Shown: piece after piece, positions 6,339 to 11,702 of the stretch
How the letters are laid out: every line of letters begins with the position of its first letter
Position numbering within the stretch: position 1 is the first letter of the stretch
Origin: Bacillota bacterium
GTDB taxonomy: Bacteria > Bacillota > Clostridia > Lachnospirales > Lachnospiraceae
Direction of reading: 5' to 3'
DNA length: 11,702 bases
NCBI GenBank assembly: GCA_023393095.1
Contig: JAEWMT010000007.1
Span: 1-11,702, forward strand
The notes under the pieces: model-generated
Database searches by the model: none
The model's input: only the letters and a program-made list of their open reading frames with translations
Told to the model about the DNA's origin: nothing
Translations under genes and position numbers: made by a program

Positions 6339-7163
6339 TTGTTTCATATGAAACGTAGGGTAAGAATGGGTTTTGTGTATTTGGGTCTTACAGCAGTAAC
6401 AATGTTTTTTTTACTTCCGATGTTATGGATATTACGAACATCCTTAATCACAAAGGTGGAGGCATATAAGATACCCCCAAACTGGTTAGCGCAGCTAACA
6501 TTGGAGAATTATGTTAACATTTTTACAAAGGGTTCATTTTCAACCTATTTTCTGAATAGCTTGGGAATTGGGCTTATATCCACGGCGATATCCATTTTGT
6601 TTGGGGCGATGGCAGCATATTGGATTGCAAGGTGCTCTGTAAAAACAGATTCCATTAAAATTACGATATTGCTAACACAGATGATTCCTCCTGTGGTTAT
6701 GGTTATTCCAATATCAGTGATAGTAAAAAGGTTAGGAATGGATGATACATGGGCGGCGCTTATTATTTCATATCTAATATTTAATCTACCATATGTAATC
6801 TGGATGTTGATTAGCTTTTTTGAATCCATCCCAAGTGCTTTGGATGAGGCTTGCGCTGTCGATGGATGTACGAAAATACAAGCATATTTTCGTGTAGTAT
6901 TACCTTTAGCCGCACCTGGAATTATGGCAACTACTGTTTACAGCTTTATCGTATCCTGGAATGAGTTTATGTTTGCGCTTAACTTAACAGGCTTAAAGTC
7001 TCGAACTTTGCCGGTTGCAATTGCAAATATGGAAACTCAGCAGGGGGTCATGATTGCTGAACTATGTGCTGCTGTTATGATTGGTATTATTCCAATAATT
7101 ATTTTATCCTTATTTATTAAAAAGTATTTGGTAAGCGGTCTTACTTTTGGTTCAGTCAAATAA
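6339..7163 (+). CDS. ABC sugar transporter permease, MalG type
   Basis: An integral membrane subunit of a carbohydrate importer, about 274 residues, with six predicted transmembrane segments (roughly 11-30, 71-95, 107-130, 139-160, 194-214, 240-262). The cytoplasmic EAA loop that docks the ATPase is clear: EACAVDGCTKIQAYFRVVLP, about 170-189. The C-terminus SGLTFGSVK is typical of MalG/CUT1 permeases. The start is ambiguous. The strong site AAGGAGGTGA (6327-6336) leaves 5 bases to TTG at 6339 and 14 to ATG at 6348. TTG is preferred for spacing, though ATG would remove only three residues. A TTG further upstream (6321) would lie before the ribosome site. The gene precedes the binding protein, whereas the other permease follows it, which is an uncommon order. 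Confidence 0.92.
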   Translation: MFHMKRRVRMGFVYLGLTAVTMFFLLPMLWILRTSLITKVEAYKIPPNWLAQLTLENYVNIFTKGSFSTYFLNSLGIGLISTAISILFGAMAAYWIARCSVKTDSIKITILLTQMIPPVVMVIPISVIVKRLGMDDTWAALIISYLIFNLPYVIWMLISFFESIPSALDEACAVDGCTKIQAYFRVVLPLAAPGIMATTVYSFIVSWNEFMFALNLTGLKSRTLPVAIANMETQQGVMIAELCAAVMIGIIPIIILSLFIKKYLVSGLTFGSVK

Positions 7164-7184
7164 AAAACATGAAAGGAAATGACT

Positions 7185-8507
7185 ATGAAAAAACATGAGA
7201 AGGTATTTTCATTGTTAATGGTTTTAATTTTTTCAATTAGTATGTTGGCTGGATGTTCTAATGCATCCTCGAACAAGGATTCAGAATCAAAGGGAAATGC
7301 AAGTAAAGATAATGGTAACAAACAAATAAACATTTTAATGGAATCAGTACCTGATACAGAGATTATACAAAAGCATATCTCTGAATTTGAAGAAAAAACT
7401 GGCATTAAGGTTAACATTGAATCAATTAGCTATTCCTCTATGCATGAAAAGCTATTAACACAGATGTTAGGTTCTACCAATGCATACGATGTTATTGTGG
7501 TTGATTGTTATTGGACTGGTGAATTTGTAGAAGCAGGATGGCTTGAGGATTTAGGAAGTTACATAAAGAAAAGTGGATTTGATACAAGTGCTTATATTGA
7601 TTCTATGATGGATATGGTAGGAGAAATAGATGGAACTACGTATATGATCCCCTTCTACAATTATATGATGTCCTTGGTTTATAGAACGGATGTTTTTGAA
7701 GATGAGAAATTGAAAGCTAGTTATAAAGCTAAATATGGAAAGGACTTTACCATTCCAGATACATTTGAGGAATATATCGAAATGTGCAAGTTTATAACAA
7801 AAGATAGCAATGGTGAGATGTACGGTGCAGTTATGCAAGGATTAAGACCGGATCCTATTGCGGTAGAGTGGTTGAATTATTTATATACCTGTGGTGGAGA
7901 TTTTTATGATGAAGCAGGTAACATCATTATAAATAATGAAGCTGCAGTAAAAGCGCTTAATTTATATATTGATAATATAAACAATGCGGCACCGAAAGGG
8001 GCGACCGGATTTGGCTTTGATGAAGCGTTTAACGTATTTGCACAGGGAGACGCCGCAACCTATATGACTTATAACTGGATGGTACCTAAGCTTAATAATG
8101 ATAATGAATCTACCGTTCAAGGACTGGTTGATATTAGTGCAATTCCAAATGGAACTTCACTGAATGCCGGCTGGGGCTGGGCTATTCCACACAATGCACC
8201 AGATAAAGATGCTTCTTGGGAATTCTTACAGTGGGTTGAATCCTTTGATATGGCTAAAGCAAGGGCTTTAGATGGCGGTTCCCCTACCAGGGAAGATGTC
8301 ATGAAAGATAGCGAAGTTTTAAAAGCTTATCCTTATCTTTCTACCGTTTTAGATATTATGAAGGGTTCTAAGATTTTACCAGTTATGGCGGATACCCCTA
8401 AATTAGTTGAGGTACTGGGAAGAGAACTATCCCTTGCGGCAACCAATGAGAAGACTAGCCAGGAAGCATTGGATACTGTAGCAGAAGAAATGAAGAGCAT
8501 GAAGTAA
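7185..8507 (+). CDS. Extracellular solute-binding lipoprotein, sugar ABC transporter (family 1)
   Basis: A 440-residue carbohydrate-binding protein of the importer. The signal peptide has a KK-x-x-K N-terminus, a hydrophobic core and the lipobox LAGC with Cys24, so it should be a lipoprotein anchored to the outer face of the membrane. A Ser/Asn/Lys-rich linker (about 25-47) leads into the folded domain starting near KQINILME. GWGWAIPHNAPDKDASWEFLQW is a typical late segment of family 1 binding proteins, with aromatic residues often used for sugar stacking. The start at 7185 is chosen because AAAGGAAA (7172-7179) leaves 8 bases, whereas an in-frame ATG at 7179 overlaps it. It lies 21 bases after the MalG-type gene and is followed by the MalF-type gene. 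The ligand cannot be predicted. Confidence 0.94.
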   Translation: MKKHEKVFSLLMVLIFSISMLAGCSNASSNKDSESKGNASKDNGNKQINILMESVPDTEIIQKHISEFEEKTGIKVNIESISYSSMHEKLLTQMLGSTNAYDVIVVDCYWTGEFVEAGWLEDLGSYIKKSGFDTSAYIDSMMDMVGEIDGTTYMIPFYNYMMSLVYRTDVFEDEKLKASYKAKYGKDFTIPDTFEEYIEMCKFITKDSNGEMYGAVMQGLRPDPIAVEWLNYLYTCGGDFYDEAGNIIINNEAAVKALNLYIDNINNAAPKGATGFGFDEAFNVFAQGDAATYMTYNWMVPKLNNDNESTVQGLVDISAIPNGTSLNAGWGWAIPHNAPDKDASWEFLQWVESFDMAKARALDGGSPTREDVMKDSEVLKAYPYLSTVLDIMKGSKILPVMADTPKLVEVLGRELSLAATNEKTSQEALDTVAEEMKSMK

Positions 8508-8540
8508 TAACAAAGTAGCGAAAGCTAGGGGGAAACCACT

Positions 8541-9407
8541 TTGAATTTTAATAAAAGAAAAGATTTTTCTGTTTTTATGTTACCGACTTTACTGATGTTA
8601 ATTATAGTTCTTGCCATACCGTTAGTCTATTCCCTGGTTGTCAGCGTATTTAATACCAATTTAAAATACTCTGGTTTGGGAGAGTTTGTAGGATTAAAGA
8701 ATTACATTACATCACTTACCGATCCTTATTTTCTTGATTCCGCAAAAACTACCATCCTGTTTACTGTGGGAGTAGTGGTATTTGAATTTATCATAGGACT
8801 TTTCATAGCGTTATTGTTAAATATTGATATTAAAGGAAAGAATATTTTCTTTTCAATTATCATAATTCCTATGATGATTACACCAATTGCTGTCGGACTA
8901 ACTTGGAGACTGTTGCTTCATTCGGATTTGGGTATTGTGAATTACCTACTTACCTTTTTGGGAATCAGTAAACAAGCTTGGCTGGCGGATGCATCTTTGG
9001 CGTTAAAAACTGTAATGTTTATAGACATATGGCAGCAGGTACCTTATATGGTATTAGTCATTTTAGCTGGATTGGTTTCATTACCAACAGAACCTTATGA
9101 AGCAGCAGTCGTTGATGGTGCAACTGGGATAAAAAAATTCATCTATATTACAATTCCAATGATGATGCCCACCTTCACAGTTGTTATCTTACTTCGAACA
9201 ATTACCGCATTGAAGACATATGACTTGATTTATGTTTTGACGAAGGGCGGACCGGGAGTCAAGACGGAAGTAATCAGCTATCATATATACCAGCAGGCAT
9301 TTCGCTATTTAGAGATCGGTAAAGCATCTGCCATGTCATATATATTATTATTAGCTATTGTTCCAATCGCTATTTTATTTGTTAAATTTAACAAAAGTAA
9401 AATTTAA
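8541..9407 (+). CDS. ABC sugar transporter permease, MalF type
   Basis: The second membrane subunit, 288 residues. It has a short cytoplasmic N-terminus (MNFNKRKDF), a first transmembrane segment at about 11-33, and five further segments from about 70 onward. The ATPase-docking EAA loop is at 187-206 (EAAVVDGATGIKKFIYITIP). TKGGPG (234-239) is the usual CUT1 signature loop. The start codon is TTG with AGGGGG (8527-8532) 8 bases upstream. The next ATG would remove twelve residues, including the start of the first membrane helix. No ATP-binding subunit is encoded anywhere in the operon, so the pair presumably uses a shared MsmX/MsmK-type ATPase encoded elsewhere, as is common for Firmicute CUT1 importers. 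Confidence 0.93.
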   Translation: MNFNKRKDFSVFMLPTLLMLIIVLAIPLVYSLVVSVFNTNLKYSGLGEFVGLKNYITSLTDPYFLDSAKTTILFTVGVVVFEFIIGLFIALLLNIDIKGKNIFFSIIIIPMMITPIAVGLTWRLLLHSDLGIVNYLLTFLGISKQAWLADASLALKTVMFIDIWQQVPYMVLVILAGLVSLPTEPYEAAVVDGATGIKKFIYITIPMMMPTFTVVILLRTITALKTYDLIYVLTKGGPGVKTEVISYHIYQQAFRYLEIGKASAMSYILLLAIVPIAILFVKFNKSKI

Positions 9408-9441
9408 TTTAAATAATAAATTTATATTTGGAGGTATTAAT

Positions 9442-10251
9442 ATGAGTTGGTTAAAAGAAGTGATAGGTACTGAAAAAGCAATTATTGCAATGTGCCACCT
9501 TACAGCTATGCCGGGAGATCCGTATTATGAAAAAAGCAGTAGTATGGATCAGGTAATTGAGATAGCCAGAAAGAACCTTCACGCGCTTCAAGATGGAGGC
9601 GTTGATGCAGTCATGTTTTCAAATGAATTTAGTTTGCCGTACTTAACAAACGTCGATACTGTTACGGTAGCATGTATGGCTCGAATTATAGGTGAATTAA
9701 AGTCAGAGATAAAAATACCGTATGGCGTGAATGTATTATGGGATGCTAATAAATCCTTAGACCTGGCTGTTGCAACCGGAGCCAAGTTTGTAAGAGAAAT
9801 TTTCACCGGAGTTTATGCCAGTGATTTTGGAACCTGGGATACGAATGTGGGAAGGACTATTAGACATAAATATGAGATTGGTGCTCATAATGTCAAATTG
9901 CTGTTCAATATTCTACCAGAGGCAGCAAAATATCTTGCAGATCGTAGTATTGAAGAGATTGCGAAATCTACGGTATTTAATAACCGACCGGATGCATTAT
10001 GTGTTTCTGGCTTAACCGCAGGTGCAATGACGGATTCTCAGATTTTAAAGAGAGTAAAGGAAGTCGTTCCCAACACGGTGGTTTTTGCCAATACAGGTGT
10101 ACGTTATGAAAATGTTGAACAGCAGCTATCCATTGCAGATGGCGCTATCGTAGGGACAACGTTCAAATATGATGGTATTTTTGAAAATAATGTTGACCAA
10201 GAACGTGTTCACAAATTTATGGAAAAAGTAAGAGAAGTTAGAAAAAGTTAG
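9442..10251 (+). CDS. BtpA/SgcQ family TIM-barrel protein
   Basis: A 269-residue cytosolic protein of the BtpA family (COG0434). The family is named for a cyanobacterial photosystem I biogenesis factor but also includes E. coli SgcQ in a sugar operon. Visible features are AMCHLTAMPGDP (16-27), the alternating strand/helix pattern of a beta/alpha barrel, GGVDAVMFSNEF (52-63), PYGVNVLWDA (93-102) and the late loops ANTGVR (216-221) and ADGAIVGTTFK (232-242). These loops resemble the phosphate-binding end of sugar-phosphate barrels. The start is set at ATG 9442 with GGAGG (9430-9434) 7 bases upstream; a longer frame into the permease gene lacks support. No reaction is established for the family. 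Here it probably acts as an isomerase, epimerase, aldolase or lyase on the phosphorylated sugar. Confidence 0.9.
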   Translation: MSWLKEVIGTEKAIIAMCHLTAMPGDPYYEKSSSMDQVIEIARKNLHALQDGGVDAVMFSNEFSLPYLTNVDTVTVACMARIIGELKSEIKIPYGVNVLWDANKSLDLAVATGAKFVREIFTGVYASDFGTWDTNVGRTIRHKYEIGAHNVKLLFNILPEAAKYLADRSIEEIAKSTVFNNRPDALCVSGLTAGAMTDSQILKRVKEVVPNTVVFANTGVRYENVEQQLSIADGAIVGTTFKYDGIFENNVDQERVHKFMEKVREVRKS

Positions 10252-10256
10252 AAAAA
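10237..10256 (+). repeat. Tandem GTTAGAAAAA duplication across the BtpA stop
   Basis: The 10-mer GTTAGAAAAA occurs twice head to tail (10237-10246, 10247-10256). The second copy supplies the TAG stop codon. It looks like a small slippage duplication that set the present C-terminus. Confidence 0.6.
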
Positions 10257-10283
10257 TTGTATAATGGATTTACAATAGCTAGT

Positions 10284-10307
10284 TTTACATGTAAGATATA
10301 GTATAAT
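10284..10307 (+). promoter_or_regulatory. Weak candidate promoter for the DeoR-family gene
   Basis: A perfect TATAAT lies at 10302-10307, about 100 bases before the regulator start. The nearest TTTACA (10284-10289) is only 12 bases away, too close. TAGTTT (10280-10285) has 16-base spacing but matches poorly. A second TATAAT at 10260-10265 also lacks a good -35 box. Independent transcription of the regulator is possible but not demonstrated. Confidence 0.3.
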
Positions 10308-10336
10308 AATCTACATATGCAAAATATTAGTAAGTA

Positions 10337-10381
10337 ATATGATATTCCGCAAACAGTTAATCAGTTTGTGGAATATCATAT
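10337..10381. other. Long hairpin (18-bp stem, 9-base loop) before the DeoR-family gene
   Basis: ATATGATATTCCGCAAAC (10337-10354) pairs with GTTTGTGGAATATCATAT (10364-10381), with one C/T mismatch that becomes a G-U pair in RNA, around the loop AGTTAATCA. It starts 86 bases after the BtpA stop and ends 13 bases before the regulator's ribosome site. No U-tract follows on the plus strand, so it is not a classic terminator. It may limit read-through, protect or process the operon mRNA, or act as a DNA operator. Confidence 0.6.
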
Positions 10382-10409
10382 GAAAAGATAATTTGGAGGA
10401 TGAGAAGAA

Positions 10410-11171
10410 GTGTTGAGGGATGAGCGTATAGACAAAATGAATGATTTTATCCATCTGAAAAAATATGTAACGATTGATGATCTAATGGAGAAATTTCAAA
10501 TATCTCGAGCAACGGTTAGAAGAGATCTGGATATCTTAAGAGATAGAGGTTTTGTCACGTTAACACGCGGGGGTGCAAGAGGTGATATCATACCGGAAAT
10601 AGAAGCTCCCTATCAAAAAAAGCTAGAAGCGAATCCCGAGGAGAAAGCCCGTATCGGAGCAAAGGCAGCAGAGATGATTATGGATAATCAGGCCGTATTT
10701 ATCGATACAGGAACGACCACGAGAGAGATGGTACCGTATTTATTACAAAGAAAAAATATTCATATCGTAACGAATGATATACATATAGCAACTCAGTTAA
10801 CTCATAATGTGGATATCGATATAACAGTTACGGGAGGAAAAGTCAGAAAGGGATATTTTACATTACGTGGACATACCACAGAAGCTTTTTTAAAACAACT
10901 TCATGTTGATATGGCCTTCGTAAGTTTGGATGCTATTGATTATAAATTTGGCTGTTCTGTAACTAATATGGACGAGGTTTTGATCAAGCAAATGATGGTA
11001 TCTGCTTCTTGCAAAACAATAGCACTTTGTGATCACTCTAAATTTGAAACTTTTGCAAATTGGAAAGTTTGTCAATTAACAGATATTGATTTATATATTA
11101 CTGGGAAGGAAATTTCAAAAGATATCCTGAATTTATATGAGGCAAATTCGATACAGTTTAAAATAGTTTAA
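10410..11171 (+). CDS. DeoR-family transcriptional regulator of sugar metabolism
   Basis: A 253-residue repressor-type protein. The N-terminal winged helix (about 5-58) contains the DeoR signature VTIDDLMEKF, then ISRATVRRDLDILRDRGFVTLTRGGA. The C-terminal sensor domain, related to ribose-5-phosphate isomerase folds, has IGAKAAEMI (82-90), DTGTTT (99-104), VTNDI (120-124), TGGKVR (141-146) and CDHSKF (207-212). These loops usually bind a phosphorylated sugar that releases the protein from DNA. The start is GTG with GGAGG (10395-10399) 10 bases upstream. An ATG at 10400 is out of frame and directly abuts the ribosome site. It lies 3' of the operon in the same direction, so the kinase product or a later sugar phosphate is the likely inducer, and the array at 3157-3223 the likely operator. 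Confidence 0.94.
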   Translation: MLRDERIDKMNDFIHLKKYVTIDDLMEKFQISRATVRRDLDILRDRGFVTLTRGGARGDIIPEIEAPYQKKLEANPEEKARIGAKAAEMIMDNQAVFIDTGTTTREMVPYLLQRKNIHIVTNDIHIATQLTHNVDIDITVTGGKVRKGYFTLRGHTTEAFLKQLHVDMAFVSLDAIDYKFGCSVTNMDEVLIKQMMVSASCKTIALCDHSKFETFANWKVCQLTDIDLYITGKEISKDILNLYEANSIQFKIV

Positions 11172-11225
11172 AATAGAATGCCAAATATGATTAATGATTC
11201 GATTGTTAAAACTCGGAGGGTTGGA

Positions 11226-11702
11226 ATGATAAAGGTTATTGTCAGTGATCTAGACGGGACTTTATTACCCAAAGGGTGTCAGCAGTTGGAACCTGAGATG
11301 ATCACCCTAATTAAAGAATTAATAAATAAGTATCATATTCTATTTGTTGCTGCCAGTGGGCGTCAGTATTCTAATATACGCAGAATGTTTGAGCCCATTC
11401 AGGATCAAATCGCCTATATCTGTGAAAATGGCAGCATTGTTGTTTATCAAGGGGAGGTATTGTACAAAAAATGTATATCTAAAGAGCTGTCCAAAGAAGT
11501 TATACAGGCTATATGGAAGAAAGCATCAGCGGAGATTTTATTGTCTGGAGAAGACATATCGTATATTAAACCAAAATCAGATTATTTTTATAACTTGATA
11601 AAAAATGTAATGAAAAACAACGTTGTCGTTGTAGATAATATTTTATCGGTAGAGGATGAGTTCCTAAAGATATCCCTCTATGAAAGAAACAAAATCGGAG
11701 AT
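11226..11702 (+). CDS. Cof-type HAD-IIB phosphatase, N-terminal 159 residues (cut by window end)
   Basis: The frame opens at ATG 11226 with GGAGGG (11215-11220) 5 bases upstream and runs in frame to the window edge. Motif I is VSDLDGTLLP (6-15) with nucleophile Asp8 and Asp10. AASGRQY (43-49) is motif II. YICENGSIVVYQG (68-80) is the conserved strand after it, typical of Cof/YidA-like HAD-IIB enzymes. The cap domain begins around residue 90. Members are about 260-280 residues, so the motifs with Lys and GD(x)ND lie outside the window. It follows the DeoR-family gene by 54 bases and may be cotranscribed with it. Likely a cytosolic sugar-phosphate or flavin-type phosphatase, with substrate undefined. 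Confidence 0.88.
   Translation, partial: MIKVIVSDLDGTLLPKGCQQLEPEMITLIKELINKYHILFVAASGRQYSNIRRMFEPIQDQIAYICENGSIVVYQGEVLYKKCISKELSKEVIQAIWKKASAEILLSGEDISYIKPKSDYFYNLIKNVMKNNVVVVDNILSVEDEFLKISLYERNKIGD

Noticed and set aside
7037..7417. Minus-strand 126-codon frame across the permease/binding-protein junction
   Set aside because: It lies antisense to two clear genes, has no recognisable domain, and no convincing ribosome site was seen.
9358..9441. Extended N-terminus of the BtpA gene into the permease gene
   Set aside because: The GGAGG at 9430-9434 with 7-base spacing and the family's normal N-terminus both place the start at 9442.
10252..10336. Intrinsic terminator directly after the BtpA gene
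   Set aside because: No GC-rich stem followed by a T-run is visible; the only strong hairpin is further on at 10337-10381 and lacks a U-tract.
11344..11598. Plus-strand 84-codon frame near the right edge
   Set aside because: It lies in another frame of the Cof-type phosphatase gene, whose frame carries DLDGT, ASGR and ENG motifs and a good ribosome site.

Overview
This window looks like a chromosomal segment of a low-GC Firmicute, most likely a Clostridia/Lachnospiraceae-type anaerobe. The reasons are strong AGGAGG-type ribosome sites, consensus sigma-A promoters with 17-base spacers, AT-rich codon use, a PadR/DUF1048 pair, and a carbohydrate ABC transporter without its own ATPase. The taxon is an inference from style, not from a marker gene.

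Left edge (1-550, minus strand): the 5' end of a DUF1048 gene lies downstream of, and translationally coupled to, a PadR-type repressor gene. The padR promoter (TTGACA-17-TACTAT) overlaps inverted repeats that are probably its own operator.

Second block (about 590-2930): a compact type II restriction-modification module. The cytosine-5 methyltransferase carries an N-terminal XRE-type DNA-binding domain, and a 7+7 inverted repeat sits just upstream of its promoter, which suggests autoregulation. A PD-(D/E)XK-like restriction endonuclease gene (PmeII-like by eye) points towards it. The two stop codons overlap inside a perfect 20-bp palindrome. This palindrome probably acts as a bidirectional terminator and makes both proteins end in Ala-Glu-Asp.

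Third block (2930-10251, plus strand): a carbohydrate operon read from a perfect-consensus promoter (TTGACA-17-TATAAT). Gene order is FGGY sugar kinase, SDR dehydrogenase, HAD phosphatase, MalG-type permease, lipoprotein solute-binding protein, MalF-type permease, BtpA/SgcQ-family TIM barrel. Control sequences around the promoter are striking. Seven TCA triplets recur every 9-11 bp from the transcription start to the ribosome site, and an upstream cluster of ATGA motifs has similar helical phasing. Both fit a DeoR-family repressor that binds tandem half-sites and possibly loops DNA. A shared MsmX/MsmK-type ATPase encoded elsewhere is implied.

Right edge (10252-11702): an 18-bp-stem hairpin precedes a DeoR-family regulator gene, the obvious candidate to control the operon. 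It is followed by the start of a Cof-type HAD-IIB phosphatase cut by the window end. The substrate cannot be read from the sequence. A ketose, polyol or related sugar handled by uptake, oxidation/reduction and phosphorylation is the simplest model. The co-occurrence of a kinase, a phosphatase and BtpA is unusual.

No tRNA, rRNA, IS element, integrase or CRISPR array was seen.
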